36,258 nt of DNA, taken from IMG/VR virus record IMGVR_UViG_3300046005_001691, positions 1 to 36,258 of that record. One strand, written 5' to 3'. This DNA comes from a virus. The translations under genes were made by a program, and so were the position numbers. Below the pieces are notes generated by a model. It was given only the letters and a program-made list of their open reading frames with translations, made no database searches and was not told where the DNA came from. Positions 1 through 6,695 of the stretch are shown here, piece after piece (the first letter of the stretch is position 1; each line of letters opens with the position of its first letter).

Positions 1-126
1 GGGCCTCTTGCAGCGCGCCAGCCGGAACGCCAGCGAAGCCTTGACGCTGCGGAGCCTCTGGCCCGTCGTACTCAATGAAGGCGTGCGTCGCGCTATTGGC
101 CGTCTCCCATTTGCCGCGCTCTGTCT
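1..126. repeat. Terminal direct repeat, left copy (circular assembly overlap)
   Basis: The first 126 bases are identical to 36130-36255. The last three bases of the window (36256-36258, ttt) do not match the corresponding caa at 127-129. The portal reading frame continues across the join without a break (1168 + 36129 - 35342 + 1 = 1956, divisible by 3). This means a circular or circularly permuted genome of about 36,129 bp. A repeat this short is more likely an assembler k-mer overlap than a biological terminal repeat. Confidence 0.9.
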
Positions 127-1168
127 CAAACGCACCGACACGCCCGATAAACGGCGCCTTGGGGGCAAGGGCTACCAGCTCCGTCGCCATCGTGCGCCAG
201 TAGTTATACATCCGCTGCGCGTCTTTGGCGTCGCGGATGAGGGAGCGGAAATGCCGCTTGCCCTCGACGTTCACCTCGTCACCGTACACCGGGACGATGG
301 GGATATACTTGCCCGGCCACTCGACCGTAGACAGAACCTCCGCCCCGGTCATGGTGTATTGCGTGACCTTGTAGCCCTCGATCTCACGGGGCGAGCCGAC
401 CACCGTAATTCCCTCAGCCTCGAACGTCGCCTGGTGCGTCGCGTAGACCTTGGCGTCGATAACCTCGCCGTTGGAGAGGAGGAGGATCTGCTTCTTTACC
501 TTGTCGCGCTTCCACCATTCAGCGATCAGCACGCTATCGTCAGAGATCCACGGATCGCGCAGGCTGGAATAGGGCTCGTCGTTCCAGTTGACCGCCTCGG
601 CGCCCTTGTACTCGCGTTCGAACACCGACTTCTTGATGACGTCGATGATAAAGGCGCTGTTCCAGTCGCTGCTATCAGCCGCCGTGGAAAAGGGGTCGCC
701 ATAGACCGCCAGCGGGTTAGCGATCCGCTCGACGCACAGGTCCTGATCGAACGTGTCGCCGGTCGCGTACTTGGTGTTGATCCTAAAGAACCCGTACCCA
801 CCCGTTACCGCGCACTCCATCGCCGTGTCATAGGCAACGTCGGCGTCAGACGTGTACTCAATGTTGCGGATTAGGTCGGAGTAGATGTCCGCGACAGCCG
901 GATCGGCGTCGCTATCCGCCGGGTGAACCTTAATGCTTGGCTTGTTCTGCCTGGCATCGTTGACCACCTGCCGAATGAACGCGGGCAGCTTGTTGACGGT
1001 CAAGACCGGGCGCTGTTCAAGCTCGCGCTGCTGCTTAACGCGCTCGTCCCATTGCTCGCCCAGACGGGCAAACTTGACGTCATCCAGCCACAGTTCGCGG
1101 TTGTCGTTTTCGGCGTCGCGCGCCTGTTCAAACGCCTCGCGGGCCTGGTCTAGGATATCGTCAGACAC
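1..1168 (-). CDS. Portal protein, N-terminal part (P22 gp1-like), cut by contig end
   Basis: This is the first 389 codons of a 651-residue portal protein whose remainder lies at 35342-36258. Portal forms the dodecameric ring at the capsid vertex through which DNA is packaged and ejected. The start is a GTG at 1168-1166 that shares one base with the terminase stop (TAGTG), so translation is probably coupled. My translation begins VSDDILDQAREAFEQA and contains LTVNKLPAFIRQVVNDARQ, NKPSIKVHP and DAQRMYNYWRT, the kind of segments seen in P22-type portals. Length and position next to terminase and scaffold support this. The alternative, a different portal family, is unlikely given the P22-type coat gene nearby. 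Confidence 0.9.
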   Translation of the reverse strand, partial: MSDDILDQAREAFEQARDAENDNRELWLDDVKFARLGEQWDERVKQQRELEQRPVLTVNKLPAFIRQVVNDARQNKPSIKVHPADSDADPAVADIYSDLIRNIEYTSDADVAYDTAMECAVTGGYGFFRINTKYATGDTFDQDLCVERIANPLAVYGDPFSTAADSSDWNSAFIIDVIKKSVFEREYKGAEAVNWNDEPYSSLRDPWISDDSVLIAEWWKRDKVKKQILLLSNGEVIDAKVYATHQATFEAEGITVVGSPREIEGYKVTQYTMTGAEVLSTVEWPGKYIPIVPVYGDEVNVEGKRHFRSLIRDAKDAQRMYNYWRTMATELVALAPKAPFIGRVGAFETERGKWETANSATHAFIEYDGPEAPQRQGFAGVPAGALQEA

Positions 1169-2454
1169 TAGCCCATCCATCCGTAAGAGCCGACCTGCGA
1201 TTGAGGGCGAGGCCGCTTGATCATCGGTTCTTCATAAGCGACGCAGCCAAGCCCAAAGGCGTCGGCGCCGTGCGACGACCAATCGTGCTTTGGCCCCAAG
1301 CCAACGCCGGTCTTTTCGTGTTTCTGTTCGTGATAGGCTCCGAGCGCGTCCAGCCCGCCTTGGCAGGTGTCAGCGTTGAACCACATCGATGGGAACAAGC
1401 GCCGCCCGGCCTCAATGCGAGCGGAAGCAGCGCCCTTGCCCTGGTTCGGGACCACTGTGACCGTGTAGCCCGCTGAACGCAGCGCGCTCTCATAAGAGAC
1501 GTCGAAAACCTTGTCGTTGCTCGCCCCGTCGTGAGGCAGCCAGATTTGCGCGCGGTCGGGCGTATAGCCCTGCGCTCGCATCCAGTTGACGTGAGTGGCG
1601 AGCGGTTGGCCTTGCGCCTCGTAATAGTCGAGCCACCTGATCTCGCGACCAATGAACTGCGCCGCCCAAATGGTGAGGCTGTCCGCTCTCGCGCCCGTTC
1701 CGCCGATGTCGAAGAACAGCCGGATCGTCATAAGGGGGTCTGCGGCGACCTTGCCAATCCGGCCCTCTTTCTTGGCCTTGGTCAAATCGGCAGCGTAATA
1801 CGCGCCCTCAGTCACCTTCTTGTATCCGCCGTCCCACACGTGCTCGTAATTGTCGGGCCGGTCGCGCTCATCGTCCCGGCGTTCTTGCTCTAGCTCAGCG
1901 GGAAACCACGGGTTATCCGACCAGTTGGCTTGAACGATCACGGCGCCGGTCGGCGGTGTCGGCCCACGCAGCAGCGCGTCAACCGGATCGGCCTTGCGGT
2001 TCGGGTTCCACGAGAACCACAGCTCAGACCCACTTTTGCGGATCGTCGGACGGAGAAGCGTTAGGCTGGCCTGGCTGAGAGACTGGGCCTCTTCGACCCA
2101 CGCTATGTCGAAGCCTTCAAGCGACTTGATGCTTTCGGCGGTGTGGTCCTGCATCCCCTGAAAGACGATGACGCCGCCGTATGGCGCCTCAATGTGCGTG
2201 TTCAAGATCGTGAACCGATCCGACAGGCCCATTTTGGCAATCTTGCTCTCGACCAGCTTCTTGACCGATTGCGCCAGCGATTTTTGGATTTCGCGGATGC
2301 AAACAACGTCGGTCTTTTGCCTAGCGCAGCGCGCCACAAGCAATTCGGCAAAAAAGTGCGACTTGCCAGAGCCCCGCCCGCCGTGGGCGCCCTTGTAACG
2401 CGCCGGGGGCAGCAGCGGAGCAAAGACCCTTGGGCACTCAAGCTTTAGGGTCAA
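1168..2454 (-). CDS. Terminase large subunit (packaging ATPase/nuclease)
   Basis: A 428-residue packaging motor that drives DNA into the prohead and cuts it headful by headful. The N-terminal ATPase domain has a Walker A motif GGRGSGKS at residues 25-32 and a Walker B FDIAWVEEA near 115-123. The C-terminal RNase H-like nuclease half includes RLFFDIGGTGARADS, where the first acidic residue would bind metal. The best available start is TTG at 2454, directly after an in-frame TAG and 17 bp inside the end of the small subunit gene. A TTG start is unusual but there is no better one upstream. The stop overlaps the portal start by one base. It resembles the PBSX-like/Terminase_3 group used by many P22-like podoviruses. 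Confidence 0.93.
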   Translation of the reverse strand: MTLKLECPRVFAPLLPPARYKGAHGGRGSGKSHFFAELLVARCARQKTDVVCIREIQKSLAQSVKKLVESKIAKMGLSDRFTILNTHIEAPYGGVIVFQGMQDHTAESIKSLEGFDIAWVEEAQSLSQASLTLLRPTIRKSGSELWFSWNPNRKADPVDALLRGPTPPTGAVIVQANWSDNPWFPAELEQERRDDERDRPDNYEHVWDGGYKKVTEGAYYAADLTKAKKEGRIGKVAADPLMTIRLFFDIGGTGARADSLTIWAAQFIGREIRWLDYYEAQGQPLATHVNWMRAQGYTPDRAQIWLPHDGASNDKVFDVSYESALRSAGYTVTVVPNQGKGAASARIEAGRRLFPSMWFNADTCQGGLDALGAYHEQKHEKTGVGLGPKHDWSSHGADAFGLGCVAYEEPMIKRPRPQSQVGSYGWMG

Positions 2455-2803
2455 CTATCACCCACTCGACAGGGATAGGGCCACCTTGGGGGCCGCTGTG
2501 TTCGTTCTGCACCTTGTCTTTCCACTCCTCGGGAGCGGCGTTCTTAAGGGCGAAGATGCGAGCGGTAACACGCGGCCCCATGTCGGCAGACAGAAGCCCC
2601 TCCTCCAATACGCGGGTGCGAATAGCGGCGTGCTGCTTTACTGCTTCCGAAAAAGCAGGCTGCGCGCCCATCCATTCGTTGATGGTCGAACGGGCCACGC
2701 CGATCTTACCGGCGAAAGCGGTAAGGCTCAGGCCGTTACGCGCGTCGTCCAGAAGCTCGTCGATAAACGCCGGATCGTACTTGGTCGGCCTTCCGGCTGG
2801 CAT
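2438..2803 (-). CDS. Terminase small subunit
   Basis: A 121-residue DNA-recognition subunit of the packaging enzyme. It starts MPAGRPTKYD, a typical opening of this family, at 2803, preceded by AGAGGA about six bases upstream. A longer reading to 2965 exists but its added residues are low-complexity and unlike the family. Residues about 10-45 form a helix-turn-helix (SLTAFAGKIGVARSTINEW). The C-terminal half (RIFALKNAAPEEWKDK) matches the small-subunit pattern in which a short motif contacts the portal or large subunit. It overlaps the large subunit by 17 bp, so the two are probably made together. It presumably recognises a pac site, which may lie in or near this gene; I could not identify it. 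Confidence 0.88.
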   Translation of the reverse strand: MPAGRPTKYDPAFIDELLDDARNGLSLTAFAGKIGVARSTINEWMGAQPAFSEAVKQHAAIRTRVLEEGLLSADMGPRVTARIFALKNAAPEEWKDKVQNEHSGPQGGPIPVEWVIVDPKA

Positions 2804-3005
2804 GGTCAGTCCTCTCGGGTTGCTGACGTGTGGGTATCGCCCGCCGGTCAAGGTCAGGTTTGTGCAATGTCTGCTATGGGTGAGACTATGCCGGGGGCGA
2901 TGGGGGTTGCGCGTTGGCGCGAAACTCAACGGGGCTGCGCTACAGGCGCAAGACCCCGGATACAAAATGTATGGCTGATTCGGTGCGTCGGCGCAAGGGG
3001 TAGTG
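2804..3005 (-). promoter_or_regulatory. Leader region upstream of terminase; weak promoter candidate
   Basis: A 202-base gap in a genome where most genes overlap. On the minus strand a TTGCGC (2991-2996) lies 17 bases before CATACA (2968-2973), a poor match to a sigma70 -10. A GANTC site (2977-2981) sits in the spacer. A second TTGCGCC follows downstream. It may carry a late promoter, pac sequence or leader structure; none is established. Confidence 0.35.
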
Positions 3006-3245
3006 TCAGGGCGTCAAAGCGTCCAGCCCATCAGGCGGCAACGCGCCTTTGAGCATCATGTCTAAGGCTACGCTCATCGGGCCGCTGATCCGCGTCGTCC
3101 CGCGCTCATAGTCGCGGATGCTGGCGCCGGGGTCGCGACCGCCAAGGCGCAAGGCCCGGCCCATCTCAGCCATGCGGAGAGGACGGCCAAAGCCCCACAT
3201 ATGGCCAAGAGTGGCGCGGGCGTCTCTAAGCTGGTCGCCGGTCAT
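3006..3245 (-). CDS. Small helix-turn-helix-like protein
   Basis: A 79-residue protein of the XRE/Cro-like type by appearance. It opens MTGDQLRDARATLGHMWG, typical of helix 1 of small phage HTH regulators, followed by MAEMGRALRL (recognition region) and ASIRDYERGTTRISGPM, the characteristic segment after the HTH. It overlaps the preceding gene by 4 bp. It lies last in a three-gene block just before the terminase leader, so a role in regulating late genes or packaging is possible but only inferred from position. Confidence 0.65.
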   Translation of the reverse strand: MTGDQLRDARATLGHMWGFGRPLRMAEMGRALRLGGRDPGASIRDYERGTTRISGPMSVALDMMLKGALPPDGLDALTP

Positions 3246-3424
3246 GCGGGAGCCTTAATTTTGCGGGCCATTGTTTCCGCCTCTTTCCTGCTGTCAGCAA
3301 CCGACACAAGCCGCGGGCCTTGCGTGATCCAAAATTGATGCGCCTTGCCCTCCTCGTCGCGGAGCAAGGGGCGCCATGTGCCAGACACGGCGTGGTATCG
3401 CATGGCGGTGACAACGGGGCTCAT
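3242..3424 (-). CDS. Hypothetical protein (60 aa)
   Basis: A 60-residue basic protein (MSPVVTAMRYHAVSGTWRPL...) joined by 4-bp start/stop overlaps to genes on both sides (3421-3424 and 3242-3245). That linkage is the main support for it being real. It has no membrane segment or recognisable motif. Its middle, GTWRPLLRDEEGKAHQFWIT, shares the sense of a short beta domain with its 74-residue upstream neighbour, which also has a W-C/L-L-x-T pattern. The two could be distant duplicates, but this is a weak impression. No function assigned. Confidence 0.6.
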   Translation of the reverse strand: MSPVVTAMRYHAVSGTWRPLLRDEEGKAHQFWITQGPRLVSVADSRKEAETMARKIKAPA

Positions 3425-3645
3425 TGAGCCACCGCGCCAGCCAAAGCCGAAATGCCAGCAAACGCTTTGATGGCCGCTTCAACTTCCTTGAGGCTATCGA
3501 AGTAGCGGGCTTGGCCAAAGCCTGCGCCGCTGTAACGGGTCGAAAGAACGCACCAGCGGCCAGCCAGGCGGCAGAGGTGATAGGCTACGCCGCGCGAGAC
3601 GGTTTGGAAGGCGGGGCCGGTGGCGGTTTCGGTCATCTGGATCAT
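3421..3645 (-). CDS. Hypothetical protein (74 aa), first gene after a candidate promoter
   Basis: A 74-residue protein, probably starting at 3645 (ATG, with AGGA eight bases upstream); an alternative ATG lies at about 3633. The centre (VAYHLCRLAGRWCVLSTRY) reads as beta strands and the C-terminal half (YFDSLKEVEAAIKAF) as an amphipathic helix. This pattern is common in small phage proteins that resemble dsRNA-binding-like or DUF-type alpha-beta domains, but I do not recognise the family. It is the first gene downstream of the best promoter candidate in this part of the genome. Confidence 0.6.
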   Translation of the reverse strand: MIQMTETATGPAFQTVSRGVAYHLCRLAGRWCVLSTRYSGAGFGQARYFDSLKEVEAAIKAFAGISALAGAVAQ

Positions 3646-3764
3646 TTGCTTTGTCCTAGCTGGTGGGGCGCTGCCCCGTTCGTGAGTTCAGTTATACAAG
3701 GATTATCGGTAGGCGCAAGCGGTTATCTGTACCAGACCCCGAAAAATCCCGAACTTTATGCGTA
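3646..3764 (-). promoter_or_regulatory. Candidate late promoter (-35 TTGCGC, -10 TATAAC) and leader hairpin
   Basis: On the minus strand, TTGCGC (3713-3718) is separated by 16 bases from TATAAC (3691-3696), which matches five of six bases of the -10 consensus. A short perfect hairpin (GGGGC-AGC-GCCCC, 3665-3677) lies in the leader, followed by AGGA before the start at 3645. It would read into 3421-3645, 3242-3424, 3006-3245 and possibly on to the terminase genes. Confidence 0.45.
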
Positions 3765-4373
3765 TCACGCCGCCCTCGCCTTCCGTTCCCGCGCCGCATA
3801 GTCCAGCGCCTGCCATGCCAGCACGAGATTCTGGCACGCCGCCCGGATAACCGCCGCTTGCGCTTCCTTGCGGCTTTCGTCTGTGATCCGCTCTACCGTG
3901 TCCCGCCAGCCTGACCCAAGCCGCGCGTTTGTCCCCGACATGAGCGCACACAGCAGCTCGGCATCACGGCGCCCGCACTTGCTCAAAACGATCTGCAACA
4001 GCCGGGATGCGTCAATCATCGCCTGGGTGATCTGTTCGGATGCGGTGGCGGTGGCCTTGTCTACCCGGTCCATGCTGATTTCGGGGCGTTCGTGGCCGTA
4101 GGCGATGGCGATGAGGTTTTCGAGGCGTCGGGCGGCCCGAAGCTGTTGATCGGTGAGCGCGGCCTTGCCGGGCTTGCCGTCTTCCTGCGGCCCCTTGCGG
4201 GAGTGCAGGAGGCTAAACACGTCCAGCCGGTGAGCGGCTATGATGCGATATTCGTTGTCATGCACCACGCGGACGCCTTGGGCCTTCAGGGCGATAATCT
4301 GCGCTTTGCGGGCTTCACGTTCGGCCAGGGCCTCGGCGGTGTCGGTCCTCTTGCGGCGGGGGGTGCGGGTCAT
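3765..4373 (-). CDS. Putative late regulator (possibly DUF6456-like), 202 aa
   Basis: A 202-residue basic protein, start at 4373 (MTRTPRRKRTD), with a 4-bp overlap to the gene before it. The N-terminus is strongly basic, followed by an HTH-like stretch (IIALKAQGVRVVHDNEYRIIAAHRLDVF split around residues 20-50). The C-terminal two thirds are helical (LLQIVLSKCGRRDAELL, VIRAACQNLVLAW). The helical part resembles alphaproteobacterial DUF6456-type domains, but I hold this loosely. It is the last gene of the early leftward operon, immediately before a candidate late promoter, which is the position of the lambda Q antiterminator. A late-gene activator or antiterminator is therefore a reasonable inference from order alone. 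Confidence 0.6.
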   Translation of the reverse strand: MTRTPRRKRTDTAEALAEREARKAQIIALKAQGVRVVHDNEYRIIAAHRLDVFSLLHSRKGPQEDGKPGKAALTDQQLRAARRLENLIAIAYGHERPEISMDRVDKATATASEQITQAMIDASRLLQIVLSKCGRRDAELLCALMSGTNARLGSGWRDTVERITDESRKEAQAAVIRAACQNLVLAWQALDYAARERKARAA

Positions 4374-4588
4374 CGAAGCAAATCCCTCAGAAACCGATAA
4401 ACGTGCGGAAAGCCGCCTTCCTTGATCCACTCGCAGAAGACGTCAAAGGCCACGCGGGCAAGCCGTTCAGCGTCGAGATCCAGCCGGGCATCGAAAGGCC
4501 GACCGGTCACGCCCCGGCGTTGACGAATGATCTCAGCGTCAAGGGCTTCAGACATGCGGAAGATGATAGCGGGCACGGGGCGGGTCAT
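4370..4588 (-). CDS. Hypothetical protein (72 aa)
   Basis: A 72-residue soluble, helical protein (MTRPVPAIIFRMSEALDAEI...). It is bound by 4-bp overlaps to both neighbours (4585-4588 and 4370-4373), so it is almost certainly translated in the early leftward operon. The C-terminal segment (LARVAFDVFCEWIKEGGF) is amphipathic. I do not recognise the family and assign no function. Confidence 0.6.
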   Translation of the reverse strand: MTRPVPAIIFRMSEALDAEIIRQRRGVTGRPFDARLDLDAERLARVAFDVFCEWIKEGGFPHVYRFLRDLLR

Positions 4589-5073
4589 GCGGCCACCTGT
4601 TCGGGCTGGACGTCAAACAGCCATGCGACCTCCGAGGCAGGCCAGCCCGCCCGGCGGAACCATCCGATAAACCGGGCCTTGTCGGGGCTCATCGGGCGAA
4701 TGCGCTGGACGCGGGCAATGCGCTTGACGCCGGGAACGCGGGTGCGAGGCGATGCCAGTTTCAGGAGCGCCGCCTTGCGGATCACGGCGCGCTCTGTGCA
4801 GCCGTTGCCAATCTTGCGGGCGATGATGGCGCAAGTGACGGTCTGGTCAGGGTACATCCGGCGTAAGGCGTCCACCGCCTCGGGCGTCCAGTTAAACCCG
4901 TTTGACGCGGTGCGCGGGCGTTTCATGTTGTGGATACGGACGGCGGAGCTGATCGTAACGCAGTTGCAGCCGTCGCCGAAGTGGCGGGCGATCTCGACCG
5001 GCCCGCGCTGTTCGTCCAGGTAGAGGCGGCGCAAGGTGGCGAGGCGTTCGGGGGTCCAGTTGAAGCGGGTCAT
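4585..5073 (-). CDS. Tandem GcrA-like DNA-binding regulator
   Basis: A 162-residue protein starting at 5073 (MTRFNWTPERL); a longer reading to 5490 adds only out-of-character sequence overlapping the upstream gene. Residues 4-52 and 60-107 are two copies of the same unit: FNWTPE, then LRRLY or LRRMY, then an IAR helix and a CNCVTI/CTERAV recognition segment. This pattern (S/N-W-T-x-E-x-V/L-x-x-L-x-x-L/M-W/Y) is that of the N-terminal DNA-binding domain of GcrA, the alphaproteobacterial cell-cycle regulator that acts with sigma70 at CcrM-methylated GANTC sites. Residues about 128-162 form a third HTH-like unit (GWPASEVAWLFDVQPEQV). GcrA has one such domain, so the duplication is unusual. The phage could use it to steer host or phage promoters; a generic Myb/homeodomain-like regulator is the alternative. 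Confidence 0.72.
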   Translation of the reverse strand: MTRFNWTPERLATLRRLYLDEQRGPVEIARHFGDGCNCVTISSAVRIHNMKRPRTASNGFNWTPEAVDALRRMYPDQTVTCAIIARKIGNGCTERAVIRKAALLKLASPRTRVPGVKRIARVQRIRPMSPDKARFIGWFRRAGWPASEVAWLFDVQPEQVAA

Positions 5074-5579
5074 GCGACCTCGCTGCGGTAGCTGGCCAGC
5101 TTTTCGCGAAGACGGGCGGCCTCGGCACGATGGTTCGCAGCCTTGGCCTTGTGGTCGTGATAGGCGGGCGGCATTTCCTCGAGCGGTATCGGGGCGCCGT
5201 TGCCCCACATTGGCCCGGCAAGGCGATCTGCTTGCATTGCTAGCAGCGTATGTTCCTCGATCTTCCGTGACAGGCTCATCGCCTGATAGTCGGCGTCGCT
5301 GGCAGGCTCCCACGCCTTGGCCTTGGCGTTCGGGTCCACGGCGCCCCGCGCGTTGACGGAGCGCACCAGCGGCAGAAACTGGCCAGCCATCGGAAACTTG
5401 GGATTGGTCCCCGTGCGCCACCGCTGACAGGCGGTCTGGATCGCATGGGCGGGAAACTCTTTTAGGTCGTTGCACCAGTCGGCCATCCACCGGCCCCGGT
5501 CTTCCACGCTCATGAGCGGCGGGCGGCAGTGAACGGCGAGGCTTTCGAGGGCGTCCAGGATTTCGGCTTGATCAGCCAT
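5070..5579 (-). CDS. Putative helicase-loader-like replication protein
   Basis: A 169-residue protein with start at 5579 (MADQAEILDALE), eight bases inside the end of the DUF1376 gene; an in-frame ATG at 5600 is the alternative. The N-terminal half (LAVHCRPPLMS, WCNDLKEFPAHAIQTACQRWR, KFPMAGQFLPLV) follows the pattern seen in phage loader proteins of the lambda P/DnaC-associated type: helix, a P-x-x-A-I/V-x-x-A segment, then W and a FP-x-x-x-x-F/L-L motif. The C-terminal half is coiled (KAKAANHRAEAARLREKL). Its place directly after a DUF1376 initiator supports a replication role. Assignment by context and pattern, not by a diagnostic motif. Confidence 0.55.
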   Translation of the reverse strand: MADQAEILDALESLAVHCRPPLMSVEDRGRWMADWCNDLKEFPAHAIQTACQRWRTGTNPKFPMAGQFLPLVRSVNARGAVDPNAKAKAWEPASDADYQAMSLSRKIEEHTLLAMQADRLAGPMWGNGAPIPLEEMPPAYHDHKAKAANHRAEAARLREKLASYRSEVA

Positions 5580-6375
5580 TTTGCGCTTCCAGTCTGGCAA
5601 AGGCGAGGCGGCGGGCCTCAGCGTGTTCAGAGGCGATGCGGTCGGTAAGGCTCACCACAGACGGGCTTGCTCTGGCCTCCGGCAGTGGCGTTTCGCGGGA
5701 GTTGTCGGAAAGGGCTTGCAGGACGGCCCGGTCGAAATAGCCCCAGGTCGAGATTGGGCCACGGGCGGCGGCACAAAGGCCCCGAACCACCGGCAACACG
5801 TCTCGGCCCCAGTCGGCTCCACGTTGGCGCCAAGCTGCGATTTTGCCCGACGAGGTGATCAGGCCGGGGGCCTTCATCGGATCCAGCCAGGGCGAGGCTA
5901 CCGCATCGACCAAAGCCTCCATCGGCTTAGCTGGCCACGCGCACGCGCTACCACCACCACCATCTTCTCTTTCTGGTTCTGGTTCTGGTTCTGAAGAATG
6001 CTCTGGCAAACGGCTAGCAATTGCTAGGGGCGTTTCTTGCGTTTTCAATGCCTTAGCGTTGCCGCCCTTGGTTCCAGCATCGACACGTTTAATCGACTTT
6101 TCGCGCGCCTTTTCGAGTTCAAAGACGAGGCGTTTGTTAGTGATCTCGCCTGCGACCTCATCAAAAAACGCCATCACTTCGGCGCTGATTTTCGCCCATC
6201 GCGAAGGCGTGCAACCGGCCACGCGCGCCAGTTTCTTAGGGTCGTTCGGCAGGCGCCCATCAGCCCGCCACATGGTCATCAACAGCAGCAGATAAGCGCC
6301 ATGCTGTTCGGTCGTGAGGTGGCGCGTGTCGCCCAGGTAGTCGGCCACGTAGAGCTGCATAAAGGGCGCGCTCAT
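5572..6375 (-). CDS. DUF1376 (YdaU-like) phage replication protein
   Basis: A 267-residue protein whose first 90 residues fit the DUF1376 family: YVADYLGDTRHLTTEQHGA, then LLLLMTMWRADGRLPNDP and LARVAGCTPSRW. These form a winged-helix-like DNA-binding domain found in phage replication organisers (role like lambda O). A flexible linker rich in Glu-Pro and Gly (EPEPEPERE, DGGGG) follows at about 125-145. A C-terminal domain (AWRQRGADWGRDVLPVVRGL, WGYFDRAVLQAL) probably contacts the loader or helicase. It overlaps both neighbours. The origin is expected inside or near this gene, as in lambda O, but I saw no clear iteron set. Confidence 0.8.
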   Translation of the reverse strand: MSAPFMQLYVADYLGDTRHLTTEQHGAYLLLLMTMWRADGRLPNDPKKLARVAGCTPSRWAKISAEVMAFFDEVAGEITNKRLVFELEKAREKSIKRVDAGTKGGNAKALKTQETPLAIASRLPEHSSEPEPEPEREDGGGGSACAWPAKPMEALVDAVASPWLDPMKAPGLITSSGKIAAWRQRGADWGRDVLPVVRGLCAAARGPISTWGYFDRAVLQALSDNSRETPLPEARASPSVVSLTDRIASEHAEARRLAFARLEAQNG

Positions 6376-6695
6376 GCCGCCACCCGCTCAGCCGCGAGGC
6401 GCTTGGCGTGTTCGCGTATGCCATAAAGGACGGTCGTATGATCGCGCTCGCCCAGTAGGGAGCCAATAAACGGCAGAGAAAAGCGAGGCTTGCCGTCGCT
6501 GGACCTAACCTCGCGAATGAGCCACATCGCCTCCTGACGCGCGTGGCAAACGTATCGCAGCCGTGACGGCCCGGTCAGGTCGGCTACGGTCAGGCCGTGG
6601 CCCTCGGCAACCTCGCGGACGATATCGCGGGCCGACCGATGGGGCGACGCCGGAACAAGCATCTGGCCGCGCCAGAGCGACAGAACGACCGTCAT
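6372..6695 (-). CDS. Stand-alone DnaA domain IV-like protein
   Basis: A 107-residue protein matching the C-terminal DNA-binding domain of DnaA and little else. It shows the VADLTGPSR start of helix 1, the YVCHARQEAMWLIRE helix, FSLPFIGSLLGERDHTTVLY, and a final helix. The GERDHTTV segment corresponds to the DnaA signature that reads the DnaA box. It lacks the AAA+ ATPase domain, so it cannot unwind DNA alone. It could bind the phage origin, recruit host DnaA/DnaB, or compete with host DnaA at oriC. ATGA overlaps on both sides place it firmly in the replication operon, just before DUF1376. Confidence 0.82.
   Translation of the reverse strand: MTVVLSLWRGQMLVPASPHRSARDIVREVAEGHGLTVADLTGPSRLRYVCHARQEAMWLIREVRSSDGKPRFSLPFIGSLLGERDHTTVLYGIREHAKRLAAERVAA

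Noticed and set aside
2804-2965. N-terminal extension of the small terminase
   Set aside because: The added 54 residues are Ser/His/Pro-rich and unlike the family. The ATG at 2803 has a good ribosome site and begins with the family's usual MPAGRPTKYD.
4929-4937. DnaA box and replication origin inside the GcrA-like gene
   Set aside because: One site (TGTGGATAC) matches eight of nine bases, but a single copy without AT-rich sequence or iterons is not enough to call an origin.
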